A stretch of 64,000 nucleotides of DNA from Dastarcus helophoroides. Its lineage: Eukaryota > Arthropoda > Insecta > Coleoptera > Bothrideridae. Position numbers and translations under genes: made by a program. Each line of letters starts with the position of its first letter. Position 1 is the first letter of the stretch. The DNA lies in NCBI GenBank assembly GCA_028583605.1, contig CM053337.1, positions 25,716,162 to 25,780,161 on the forward strand. The letters run 5' to 3'. Below the pieces are notes generated by a model, which had not been told where the DNA came from, ran no database searches, and saw only the letters and a list, made by a program, of their open reading frames with translations. Shown one piece after another: positions 20,489 to 32,534 of this stretch.

Positions 20489-22994
20489 GGACTTATTCAC
20501 AAAATTAATTATTGTTCATTTTAGACCCTTACTGGTCGCAGAAATGTTAAATAAAATAAATAAACTCAGAATTAATGTTCAGGGCTCAAACATTCAGATT
20601 ATTTAATTTCGGAGACTATTAAATTTGTCGAGAGTTAGGTTGTTGTTTATGAAAAATGTACAGAACTTCGCAACTGTCCAAAAATTTAATCCCTCTAGTA
20701 TTGGTACAGTGTACTTTTACGAGTTCATATGTGTCCATTTTTTCGAACTACTTACATATTTTGGCTTCTATAAAGGAAAAATATGATTCGTCGTTCGTCG
20801 ATAAACACCTTCTGAATCAAAAAAAATTCGTCGGAATTACCTGTTCCTTTCATGGATTCACAAAACTTAAAACAATTGTTATGGGCGTCGGAACATATTT
20901 CCAGTATTGGCTACTTTTACCTATTCATTTTCAAAATGTTCCACACTCTTCGCAATATCTTGGCTGAATTTAATGCTACAAAGCGAATCAACCAATGACT
21001 TCTTCAAGACTCTCCGAATCGAAATGATGTACATGTTTTCATTATTCAAGTATAACCTCAACAATACTTTAACAAGATATTTCAAAAAGGGGTTTAAATT
21101 ATGATTTGAACTTATATTACTTCAGCGTTAATATACCCACGCATTCGTATCATATTTTTTCTGTTTTCTTTTAAAATTAATAACAAGCCTTACCAAATAA
21201 GTACAAAGGTTCCGTAACGAGGAATATTCATTTCTTCATTTAAGTAAGATATGTAACAAAACATCGTCGTCTTTTTTAAAGAAGACACCAAGATGTTATG
21301 GAGTTTACACACACAATGAGATTTATGCAGGAGGTAATTTAAAAGTTTATTCGGGGTGGAAATCCATTAGAGAGGTGACGTGAAAAGCAGGGAGTAGCGC
21401 TTCTATATTAATTAAGGGCTACCTGTCACAAACCGGCCCGTCAAGTGATGGATGGTTTCAGAGGCGGCGCTTCGGCGCATCTTCTCGAATATTTCCAAGT
21501 TTATTTTCAATCAGTGCAACGCGACAAAACAGTGACACAAAATTTCGTCAAACAAAAGCGAATTGGGCCTTTTAAACCGTCACAATGAATGAAGGAAGTT
21601 TATTAAAATGTATTCGAAACTTTGGAAGATACAAGTATAATTATTATAAACCTTTTCTTTTCAGTTTCTAGCTTCATAAGTTGTAGAGAAAAGGAAAAGA
21701 TTTTGTGTTTCTAATTCACTAGCAGTTAAGATGTGTTTTGCTACAAGGAACGAACATATTACCGTGTTCCACCTTGATTAAATTTCTCCTTCTCTGGATC
21801 ACAGAGCGCGCTCGTACGATAATTTCAGGATGCGATTTAATGGATGTCAGTTTTCATTAGAGCTCAAAAAGCTGACGCAATATTTATTTGATTTCTTTTA
21901 AGGTAAGCCCTCCTGTATTGTGCGAAGCCTTCAATATCACCTGTTTCGCATCAACAGGGTGCTATGCAGAAGTTCGTTGGATAAAAGCAAGTATTCATCC
22001 CTGCACGCGACCAACACGTGTTACTGTCATCGCCTCTCTGATTATTTTATCAATTGTGAACCCTGAACGCAGGGTCTAATACTGTAAATGTCATATTTGT
22101 AATTCTCTATGGAAAGTTTCGGAAACTATTTATTGAGGTGTTGAGCTTTTAGAATTACCTGAATAATAAATATCACAGGTAACGCTTTTCGCCCTGGAGA
22201 GGGGGGGGATAACTTAGTTTGGTAAAAATCATTCTTCATGTGTGAAAAAATAAGTACGAAAGTTGGTTACATCTATGATTTATTAAAAAAAAATACTTGC
22301 ACCAAGAACTGAAACTGAAACGAAGTACGGAAGCCTATTATTTTGTCAGAATGAAAACCGCTGTTGCATCTTATCCAAATATTCTTATCTGACAATTAAA
22401 AAATAAAGAAATTGTCAGTTTTCAAATAGACAATTTTTTATATAGTCGACAGGAATATCTAGGAAATTGGTGACTGTCATAATTAAAACGCCACAAAATA
22501 TATCAAGTAAAAAAGTATTCATATATTCACAATGACTAATACGGTTTATGAAATCTCACTAAAATCCTTTGCCCCAACGTATCAGCTGGCTGTGATAATT
22601 ATCTACTAATAGCACTGGTTACTCTGTCGTAATTACTGTATTTTGTACAATTAATTAATCTGAGCTAGCTCCTAAATTATTTGTAATCTAAATGAACTAA
22701 TGCAAATAATAAATTTGATCTAGGCTTCAGCTAATCAATGCTTTTTATTTGATTACAATTAATACTATATAAATCAAAAAGCCTTGGAAAGCAGACACCT
22801 AATTTTATGAAGATAGTTTTTTTAGACTATGTATTTTTAGATCTTCTGAAATCTTTAAGATCAGGGCGGGAACTTTCAGTTCTTCCGAATTTTGGGATGG
22901 GAATATTTTTTCCTAATCGTTGAATGGCGGTATTTATGTGCGTTATCAAGAGCTAAAACTATGACAGATTAATTATAGAATGTCTTTTGTGTGT
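20489..22994. other. Intergenic region with a GC-balanced island at 21.34-21.59 kb
   Basis: No protein recognised. 21341-21590 is notably less AT-rich and non-repetitive (ggtgacgtgaaaagcaggg, ttaattaagggctacctg, ggcggcgcttcggcgc) and could be a conserved regulatory element. A G9 run lies at 22200. 21.7-22.1 kb is also fairly balanced, with short open frames that I do not trust. Confidence 0.4.
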
Positions 22995-23055
22995 TTGTGT
23001 TTTAACTGTAGTAGTAGTTCGGCTACCTACAATTCACTATACACGTTTTAGAGGT
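22995..23055 (+). repeat. Family C fragment (tail part)
   Basis: Reads gttttaactgtagtagtag then ttcggctacctacaattcac and tatacacg, matching the gttcagctacccatgattcac region of the 33.3-kb family C copy. Short and diverged. Confidence 0.55.
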
Positions 23056-25086
23056 TTCGAATTATTTTAAATCTTTTGTTATTTCAAATTTTGGTTTTTC
23101 TAAATTGCATCTTTTATTACATTTTTAATTTTCTTCAAAATCTTGACTTTTTTCGAAACATCTTTTTTTTATCGATTTCCCAATATTTCGACCATTTAGA
23201 ATTTTTATCTAAATGAAGCCAAAATTTTGAAATTTTTGAGAAACTTTTTTTTATAAAAATAGGAAAATTACAAATTGCAAGAAGACACTAAACGTTTAAA
23301 CATATTATTTGCACATCCTGATGTTTTTCTGGAATGTCTAATTCTTTTTTAAAATTTGATGATTAAATTTAAAATGGTAGTTTTTAATTAAGATTCCAAA
23401 GTCGAATTTTTCAAAACTAAATTCAATTGTTAAATTTTGCGCTCAGCTGCGATAGCACAAAATAAAAGATGTTAAGTTCAAAATTTGTAGAAAACGTCAA
23501 AATATAAAAAATGGAAAAATAAGATTTTTATTGAAAAATAAAAATTTTAAAAAAATTTAAACTTCCTTGTAAAATTTAAATATTTAAAATCAGAAATTTT
23601 CAGTTAAAACTAAAAAGTTCAATATTTTAAGGTTTTTCAAAACTGTTTAAAATTCTCTGAAATTCTGAATTGGTAGTTTTAATTTATTATTTTTTTTTTA
23701 CTTTTTACCCTTCACAGTCCAATTTCCAGACAAGATTTAAACTTTCAATTTTGTTTCTAAAATTCCTTAAAAAATATTCCAGTTTACATTTAGACCGTCG
23801 AGAGCATTAGTGTTTCAAAAGCGACATTTCGAGCTGAGTTTTGAAGAAAAATTTTGTAATTGAAAACGAAATGTTAATAAAAACTTCGGGATTACTTATT
23901 TTACGAAAGTACAGTAGAACAGTAGAACTTTTAAACAAAAATTAAAAATTTTGAGGTTTAAATTCTAAACTTGAGCAAGAACTGTCAAAATAAGGAAATG
24001 AAAATTTCAATTTCGAGAATAAAATTAAAAGTTCCGTAAATATTCTACATTACCGGAAATTTGTGAAAAAATTATTTTTTCCTTAACTTCGAGTTGCTTT
24101 TATGCAAAGTTATTTTGAAAAACACTGAACACTTTTTTATTCTTGAAATTTTCTAGAATTTAATTCTTTTTCGAAATTGGAGGGAAGTTGCCAGATTTTT
24201 TTACGTTTAAAGAGAATCGCATAGTTAAAAAGGCTGAAGAACTCTCGAGATTTGAAATAAACCTGAAAAAGACGAACTTTTTTGAATAAAGTCAAGGTTT
24301 TGAGAAATTCATTCATCAGTTTGCTTATTTTAAATTTTACTGACGCAAGATTTAGACGTTTTTTGAATATTTCTTTGGGATATTTGGAACCTGACCTTAA
24401 AACAAAAAAAAAATGCAAAGAAGTTCCAAAATTATCATTTGTGTAACGGAATTTTGACTAGTCAACTTTTTTTTCGAAATTTTTCGGGAGACCTTAACAT
24501 TTTCAGAAAAGTTTTAAATTTTCGGGATCTTTTTTGTTAAATAACCTGTTTTTTAAAGTTACAAATCATTGTAATTTTTTTACAAGGTTTTGTATTGCTT
24601 GCTGCTTCTATAATTTAGGTGATGGAAAGTTGTTTAGAAAATTCAAAGAACGAAAATATGATAAATTGACCAGGCCTGAACCCAAAAAATGCGGGGCCGG
24701 GTTAAACTTTTTACGGGGCCCTCTACATACTAAATATTTAAATTAAATGCAAATTCAATATATTTTACAAAAAACTTATTGTAATTGCTTATTTGTAACT
24801 TTAAATAGGTGATTATAGTATACTAGTCGAGAGCAGCGCCTTCGTCTGCATAAAAGAAGAGAAAGCGTCCTTGGGTCATCTTTTTGAATCTGCCAAATTT
24901 ATTTGAAGAGTTTGTTTTTTTTGTTCGACGTGTTTTAAAAATATTGTTTTAAAACATCTCCTTTCTCGTTCGACTCCCGAAATTTCAACTTTTTCTCAAA
25001 ATGTTGACTTAATTTTGAGTTTCGATTTTTTTTTGAAATTTTCACTTTTTCAAAATTCTAACTTTCTTAAAATTCTGACTTTTATA
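23056..25086. other. Degenerate AT-rich block without gene
   Basis: Periodic AT-rich sequence. A GC-richer scrap at 24668-24725 (caggcctgaacccaaaaaatg, cggggccgggttaaac) may be a repeat end. Nothing else recognised. Confidence 0.55.
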
Positions 25087-25090
25087 TATA

Positions 25091-26787
25091 CCGGGTGTTT
25101 TTTTTAGTTGGGAGGTTACCTTTATATGGAATACTACTTATTATAAAGGCAAACTGATTGTGTCGATGGGACGAATCGGTGTTAAACTATCTTCTAAAAA
25201 TATTTTCAGCTTCCCCCCACTACCGATTATACCGGAAGTAGACATCAACTTTCTTATTTTAAATGGCAACCCACAAATTTTATGTTTTATTTGGATTTTA
25301 CGTAAAAAAATAAGGTGAGATTATGTATACATGTTTATCGCTACCTTTGATTGTTTTAAAGATATTTCAATTTTTCGAAAAAAAAATGACAGAAAATAGG
25401 GTTATTTTGACTCTTTGTATCTTTTTTATTATTTGCAGTAAAAACATGAAATTTGGGTTGAAGTCAGGAAATATTATAAAGACTATAATAACGTTAACAG
25501 ATTTTACATTTATTACACAGAGTGATGGAAAATTTATAATCTTTGCTGTTTTTGTTTTATTCAAAAAAACTCTGTTTTTTTAAATGGGAACTATAGGTTT
25601 TTTAATCATTTTTGAATTCTTCACATAAAAAAAAGAAAAAAGTTATATTATTTATTTTTTAAAATTTTGTGCCGTTACAGAGGTATTTTACATAAATCTC
25701 AAAATAAAAAAAAATCAAACATTTCTTGTTTGTTCAAGTAGGAAATTAACTGTGGGCAATAAAAGCTTAAAGAATTAATCATAATAAGTAATAGGAAACA
25801 AAAATAATTGACAAAAAATTTACATCAAGAACAACAAGGGCGATATTCTCTTTCAATACATTTAAAAAAAATCCTGAGTTCTAATCTAACAGTGTAACAG
25901 TTAAAGGACGAATTTCCTTAAACATTTGTTGTTGATTTTGATTACTCCAAAAATGAGAAGTCTGTTTAACAAACCATTTTTACGAAACTTACATTCGTGG
26001 CTACCTAAACATTTTTCAGTAAGTATTCTAACAATTAGCCAAAAACTTATTCGTCTTGTGCGGTTATCTTTTAAGTGTTATTTAGCCTAAAATTTTTAAG
26101 CCTTGTGGTTGTGTTTTTTTTTTGAAAATTTTGTTGACTACTACCAAGTTGCTACTAAAAAAAAAAGATATATTTTTCTTTTTCATTTTGCATTATATCT
26201 CTGTAAAGGTGCAGAATTTTAAAAAATTAGTAATATACCTTTTTTCTTCTTTTTACGTGAGGAATTCAAAAATATTTAAAAAACATATAGTTCCCATTTA
26301 AAAAAACAGAGTTTTTTTGAATAAAACAAAAACATAAAGATCACAAAATTTCCATCACCCTGTGTAATAAATGTAAACCTTGATTACGTTATTACAGTCT
26401 CCATAATATTTCATGACTTTAGCCCAAATTTCATGCTTTTATTGCAAATAATAAAAAAGATACAAAGAGTCAAAATAACCCTCTTTTCTGTCAGTTTTTT
26501 CCGAAAAATTGAAATATCCTAAAAACTACCAAAGATAGCAATAAACATGTATACATAAACTCATCTTATTTTTTTTACGTGAAATCCAAATAAAATATAA
26601 AATTTGGGGGTTGCTATTTAAAATAAGAAAGTTCATGTCTACTTCCGGTATAACCGGAAGTGGGAGGAAGTCGAAAATATTTTTGAAAGGTAGTTTAGTT
26701 CCGATTAGCCATATCGACAAAATCAGTTTACCTTTATAATGAGTGATACTCCATATAAAGGTAACCTCCCAACTAAAAAAAACACCC

Positions 26788-26789
<2 letters not shown>
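25091..26789. mobile_element. Fold-back element with ~600-bp inverted arms
   Basis: The ends are CCGGGTGTTTTTTTTAGTTG (25091) and its inverse ...ctaaaaaaaacacccgg (26789). Arms about 25091-25690 and 26190-26789 are inverted copies of each other along their whole length, with scattered substitutions and small indels (for example aggttacctttatatggaat against attccatataaaggtaacct-like sequence). The middle 500 bp is single. The flanks carry TATA on both sides, a possible TA or TATA target duplication, though the right side is a TA microsatellite. Short open frames in the arms (such as 25323-25583) match nothing I know. No transposase, so it is non-autonomous; superfamily unknown. Confidence 0.88.
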
Positions 26790-26843
<54 letters not shown>

Positions 26844-26846
26844 TAT
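26790..26846. repeat. (TA)n microsatellite
   Basis: An almost pure TA run of about 50 bp ending in acatatatatgtatttatat, directly at the right end of the fold-back element. It may be the expanded target site. Confidence 0.95.
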
Positions 26847-26978
26847 GTATTTATATTAATTTCTTCTAAAACTTTAATTCTTTTGCGAACTTTTGTCTTT
26901 ATTAAAAATCTTTTTTGGAAATGTCAACTTTTTAAAAAATATCCTTTTCAAAACTTCAGTTTTTTGTAAATATTTTGG

Positions 26979-27138
26979 TTTGATTGAACGGACTGGTCCT
27001 TGGTTATCTTCAAAAATTGAAACACAGAACTTGTCCCCTGAAACCAAGAAAGATTAAAAAACACAACAAAGGTTGAGAGAAAAAAACTGTTTTTTAATCT
27101 TTCTTGCTTTCAGGGGACAAGTTCTGTGTTTCAATTTT
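26979..27138 (-). repeat. Family A fold-back copy with 12-bp TSD
   Basis: The plus strand begins with the inverted tail (tttgattgaacggactgg), then arm 27012-27062 and its inverse 27089-27139, differing at one or two positions over 51 bp. The loop acaacaaaggttgagagaaa differs from other copies. TAAATATTTTGG is repeated directly on both sides (26967-26978 and 27139-27150) and looks like a 12-bp target duplication. Confidence 0.9.
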
Positions 27139-27150
27139 TAAATATTTTGG

Positions 27151-28894
27151 ATTTATTCCGAAGTTTGGAATTTTAAAATTTTTTTTTAATTTTCGATAAA
27201 ATTTGGATTTTTTAATTTCGACAATTTTTAGATTTTATTGAAAACTTGGCAATCAAATTTTTTGATAATGTCGAGTTTTTTATAAGGTTGGATTTTTTCA
27301 AATTTCGATTTTATTGTAGAATTATGACCCTTTTTTCTCAAAATCTTGACTTTTTTTCTCAAAATCTTGACTTTTCTCATTATTTTTAAGTTTTGACTTT
27401 TGCGAAGCTCTATATACCGTTTTGAAAAATTTTATATTTTCGTTAACATTTCGACTTTTCACTGTTTTGGTTTTTTTTTCCATAAATCTTTTAGCAACAT
27501 TTAACGTTTTTATAGAAATTTCCATTTTGTTATTTAAAATATATACTTCATTTAAAGTTTTGACTCGAAATCTCAATTTTTGTGTGCAAATTTAATTGTT
27601 TTTAAAGTCGATTCCTTAATACATTTAACTTTTTTCAAAATTTAAATTTCTTGAAATTTTTGATCTGTAAAACAATGACTTATTTCTTGAAATAATTGAT
27701 TTTTTTAATTTGACCTTTTTCAAAATTGCGGCCATTTCTTGAAACTGACTTTCTGAAAATTTCAATTTTTTTGAAAAATCCGATTTTTCTATTTTTATTG
27801 AAAATTTTGACTTTATGGAAATATTTCAACTTTATATTAAAAAAAAACATTGAGATATTTAAAAAATTTCGAAGTTTCACATTTTCCATCTTTTTTATTT
27901 CTACTTTTTCCAAGTTTTAAGTTATTTTGAATATTACAACACTTTTACAATTCTGCCTTTCCTTAATATATTTATTAATTTTTGAATTTTTTTGAGAATT
28001 TTGACTCAAAATCTCAACTTTTCTTCAAATATCTGATTTTTTTTTATAAATCTGTTGTTGAAATATTATTTTTTTGAAATTTTCTGCACATTTTTATAAT
28101 ATTCACTTTTTTGAGAATTTCCGTCGTTGATCAAACTTTTAACTATTTCTCAAAGTTTTGACTTCTTTTAAAAATATGGCCTTTTTTTAAATAAAGCCTT
28201 TTTTAAAAATTTAAACTTTTTCTCAACATTTTAACTCTTGTGTAGTAAACTGACTTGAATTGAAACATTTGACTTTTCTTTGAAAATTGCTTATCACCTT
28301 CTGGAAAAATTAATTTTTTTTTAAATTTTAATTTTGAAATTTTAGATTTTTTTTATAATTTCCACTTTTTTAAATTTTTTGACCTTCTACCATCAAAATT
28401 TCAACTTTATTTTTGAAGTTATTACTTCTTAAAATTTAAAACTTTTTTGAAATCTCTACCTTTTTTATTCGAAATTTTGACTTTTTGCCAAAACTTAAAC
28501 ATTTCTTTGAAACTGTTGATTTTTTTTCCAAAATTTTAAATTTATTTGACTTCTACTTTTTAAAAAATGCTACCGTTCCCGAAAATTTTACATTTTATAG
28601 AATAATTTGAATTCTTAAATTGCGAATATTTGAAATTTTGAACGAATTATATAAAAAGAATTCGAGAGTTAGATTAATATTGATTTTGAAGGCTAATTTT
28701 TAAAAAGTAACATTATTTAAGTTTAAACTAAAAATTTTTAAAACAGGTGAAATTTCAAAGAGTTTTCGGGTTTAAAATTTAAATAAGACATTTGAAAAAA
28801 GCACAAAACAAAATGTTTAATTTAGTAGAGATAACAAGCCTTGTATATACGAATATATACAAGTTTATTACGATGCAATTGAAATCTAATTTCA
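27151..28894. other. T-rich quasi-periodic block
   Basis: Plus strand rich in ttttgactttttctcaaaat-like words spaced roughly 20-30 bp, endlessly varied. The minus strand has open frames made only of Lys, Phe, Asn and Ile that I regard as by-products. No gene. Confidence 0.6.
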
Positions 28895-29420
28895 TTAGAA
28901 TCTAATGAAAACCATACTGCAATTGCAAAGTTCACGGAGATGAGGCAAAGCTTGTATCACGGGTTGCATCGCAACATCCATAGATACAAGCGTCCTCGGC
29001 GTGACTTTACTTTCATTTAGTTTTGACAAACGACCAATTAAATGTTCTGTAATTAAACAGTTAAACGTGCTTAAAATTGAAAATATGTACAACCGCAACC
29101 GTAGACCAATTTCGGCCTTCCTTGGCCTCATCCTTGGCTTGTTATCTCAGCAGAGAAGAATGCTTCAATTAGCATGTAGCGAAAATGTTTGCGTAATAAA
29201 CAATTAAAAGTCAGTTACAAGTCACCCAATGGAGGTTTACTCTCTTGGATACTTATACGACTGACTAACGGCTTTAAATTGGAAGTGTATACAACCACCG
29301 GACCATGCTGATGAGGCCAAGGAAGGCCGAAACTAGTCTATGGTTGGGGTTGTACATATTTTCAATTTTAAGCACGTTTAACTGTTTAATTACAGAACAT
29401 TTAATTGGTCGTTTTTTATT
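28895..29420. repeat. Repeat D with ~104-bp inverted arms
   Basis: Arms 29028-29131 and 29311-29415 are reverse complements at about 90-95% (aaacgaccaattaaatgttc ... ttcggccttccttggcctca), with about 180 bp between them. The sequence before and between the arms (for example ttgcatcgcaacatccatag, tacaagcgtcctcggc, gcttcaattagcatgtagc) is related to the element at 51.0-51.5 kb. Confidence 0.85.
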
Positions 29421-30374
29421 TTAGTAATTACGATGCTTAAATGGACATGAGAAAGAACATATTTTGAGACATTTTCAAATTTCTTTGGAAATTTCGTCGA
29501 CATCTTTGCCAAATTTTGCCATTAAACTCAAAATTACGAGAAACCATTTTGGAGCAATTCAAGGTTTTTTTGACCTTAAATCCTGCATTTCGAGTTTAAT
29601 CTAGAAATTTTAACTTTAAATATGAAATTTCAATCTTAAATTAAATATTATTTTTATTACATAATTTTTCTTAATATTTCATTTGGCATTTTCTCCTTCA
29701 GAACAAATTTTTAATTATAAAGTTGCAATTTTGAGAAAATACATTTGAAAATCCTGTGATTCTCGAAAAAAGTCGAAATTTGTAAATATAATTTTTAACA
29801 ATCTTGCAATTATGACTTTCTTAAAAAAAATTTGATTTCTAGCAGAAGCTTTCAACTTTCTACATTGAAAGACATTTTGAATAAAAAATTTAAATCAGAA
29901 ATTATTAGAAAAAACTTGAAACGTCGAAAAAATTCTAATCAAATTTGTGCAGAAAAGTATGGTATAAAATCAAAATTTGAAGAAGAAAGTTTAAAATGTC
30001 CAATCAAATTATTCCTTCACATTTCGATTTAAGTATCAGAAGTACCAAATTAAAGCCAACATGTCGCGCTTGGACCGCTGGACCCTTTATAAGTTTATAT
30101 TAAAAAAAAGAACCCGAAAAAAAAATCATTTGCAAAAATTTGGGTAAACTCTTGTGGAAACAGATTAATGAATGATGTCAGGTCACAAAGAATATACTTT
30201 AATGCTCATTTTTACCACCTTAGAGACAGGATTTTGAAAAATTCTTTCTTAGTATTCACCTACATCTTACGGGGTATACCTAAGTGAAATTTTATGTTTT
30301 TAACCCATCGGTTTAGGATGTGACAGTCAGTGTTTAGAAATTATTAACTATATTGTTTTTCTGTTGATATTTTA
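29421..30374. other. AT-rich intergenic sequence
   Basis: Periodic AT-rich to 30.03 kb, then ordinary intergenic DNA. No gene recognised. Confidence 0.5.
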
Positions 30375-31065
30375 ACTAGTACTTTAGACCCATTTGTTTT
30401 ATTACGCTTAGTTGAACTAATTTTATACATGGCAAAGTGTGTTACGTTGTATATATCACTGAGCCATCTTTTGTGTTATCTTATGACAACCTTCTTACTC
30501 AGGAATATTTTTTGCTTTAAATGGAAATGTTTATTTATGGCTAAGCAGCCAGCAGAAATAAAATAATGTGCTGTTATCGAGTTCATATTTAAAATGAAAC
30601 AAATCGAATTATGTCAATTTAACAAAGCATGAAATTGCATAAACTGTTTGTAACTTTGGATAGTTGATTACATAAAGTTTTAATTTTGCTCCCTTTTTTT
30701 TAAGTAGTACTTTAAAACCATTTGTTTTATTGCGCTTATCTGAACTAATTTTATATATGGCAAGGTGTGTTGCGTTGTATATATCACTGCGTCACCTGAC
30801 GTGCTATCTTATGACAACCTTCTTACGCAGCAATATTTTTTTGCTTTAAAGGGAAATGTTTATTTTTGGCTAAACAGCCAGCAGAAATAAAGTAATGTGG
30901 TGTTATCGAGTTCATATGTAAAATAAAACAAATCGAATTATTTCAATTTAAGAAAGCATGAAATTGCATAAACTGTTTGTAACTTTGGGCAGTGGATTAC
31001 ATAAAGTTTTATTTTTGCTACCTATTATTTTTAATAGTATTTTGGAACGTTTTGTTTCGTTACCT
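30375..31065. repeat. 328-bp tandem duplication (two full units and a partial third)
   Basis: agtacttta at 30378 recurs at 30706, an offset of 328 bp. The two units match along their length (catttgttttattacgctt / catttgttttattgcgctt; catgaaattgcataaactg in both) at roughly 90%. A third unit starts near 31033 (aatagtattttggaacg) and is lost within about 40 bp. It contains no open frame. Confidence 0.9.
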
Positions 31066-31087
31066 GGTGTATGTAATAATAAGGAAC

Positions 31088-31180
31088 ATGTTTATTAATT
31101 TCATTTAACATTTCTTCGGCCCAGTTTGGAAATTAATAAACATAATATTTCCGGTCAATAAGAGTTCACCATGAAGAATT
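31088..31180 (+). repeat. Family B copy
   Basis: Contains aacatttcttcggcccag and tttggaaattaataaac, then the tail cataatatttccggtcaat, aagagttcaccatgaaga. Both parts match the family B insertion at 46.4 kb, in opposite orientation. A small stem (tgtttattaatttc / gaaattaataaaca) makes this too a short hairpin plus tail. Confidence 0.8.
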
Positions 31181-31189
31181 AAGAAATAT

Positions 31190-32201
31190 GTCCTAACTAA
31201 CTATTGACGGATCAACGCATAACTTACATCTTTGGATATAGAAACCTAAACTTGTTTAGTACATTTAATTAATGAGCAGGAAATGGGCAATGCCTAACCC
31301 GGAAAGTTTTTCTTAGAAAATAAAACCTTGAAGAACTGAAATGCTAACATTGAAATAATTTATAATTCCATAACCCCTTACCCATAATGTTGAAATTTAA
31401 ACCCTATATTTAGGCTATTAAGGATTTATCATTTTCTACAAGTTGAACAAAGTCATTACAGGGGATGGTAGTTTTTTTCACCTAATCCCCATTTTAATCG
31501 TCTGAGTTTTTACCATGGTTAATTTTTTAACTGACAGGCACAAGGTCAATTAATTTTAAAAAAGTTGTCCCTTGACAAAATCGTATACCAGTGAATATTT
31601 TTGTACTTTGCATTATTTTATTTAGATAAACATTTTCGGAGTTAGTACTAGTTTATTAAATTGCATGCAACACATTCACTGCATTTGGAGTTGAACATTT
31701 TTGCGCTCTCACAAACTGTTATGTCCTCGACTGACACTATCAGTACAGTTATCAGTGCCATAGATATTTGGCTTGATTGTAGAAAAAAGTCTGCTCTTGG
31801 GTAAATTTTTTTAAGCAACTATATTTCCAAAATAAAACCAAATTTAAAAACAAGGAATTTTAAAATAAAAGAAATATGTCGTCAGTCATACAAATGACCA
31901 TGGATTCAAAAATGTTTTATTTTCGTTGCTCGTTGGGCATAAAGACTTAAATCTGTGGCACTTAGTATACAAAACGAATCAATTAGACATTAAATAGGCA
32001 TTTTTCTCAAGAATGGGTATCTGTAGACAATTTACTAAGAGCAAATTTCGTTGAAATTGCCTGCGCTTTTTCGTGGCGCCATTCATTTAAAAAGATATAC
32101 GATAGTTGTAAAAGTTCTGATTGATGAAATGGGGAGATCGGTGAAGAAAGCTACCACCCAGTATATCGCCTTCCTTGGGTTCTAGGAAATAATGGGCATT
32201 A
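31190..32201. other. Intergenic sequence without recognised feature
   Basis: AT-rich, not periodic. No open frame or element recognised. Confidence 0.5.
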
Positions 32202-32205
32202 ATAC

Positions 32206-32530
32206 TGTTGTATGTTACCGGTTCGAAAATTAAAACTTCGTAAATTGTAAACACTTTATTTCCAACTTATTTCGGAACACTACAACTATAATTCACTTAA
32301 TTATTAGACTATTTAACTACTTGACTATCTGACTAATCAACTGACTGACTGAGAGAAGACCGCGTATTTATAGGTACCGTTCCGGTTTCTAGAACGGATC
32401 TCCGTACAGAGAAGACTAATTGCTGCCGTATGATTCATTCTCGCGGCCGCTTTCCATTATCAAATGTTTCCAGAGAGTTCCTTACACTACACAATCACGA
32501 ATACAAATTTTATAACTACATGTTGTTACA
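32206..32530 (-). mobile_element. Solo LTR 2 (Gypsy-like), 325 bp, TSD ATAC
   Basis: On the minus strand it starts TGTAACAACATGTAGTT and ends CGGTAACATACAACA. It is related to solo LTR 1 through the ends, the Tyr-like ctatttaac/gactgactgag stretch, a TATA-like cctataaatacgcgg and an aataaagtg signal. ATAC is at both sides (32202-32205 and 32531-32534). No internal region is present. Confidence 0.88.
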
Positions 32531-32534
32531 ATAC

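Noticed and set aside
25323..25583. 86-codon hydrophobic frame in the left arm of the fold-back element
   Set aside because: Not kept intact in the right arm and no similarity recognised; AT-rich chance frame.
26526..26840. Frame with a long (Tyr-Ile)n run
   Set aside because: Translation of the TA microsatellite.
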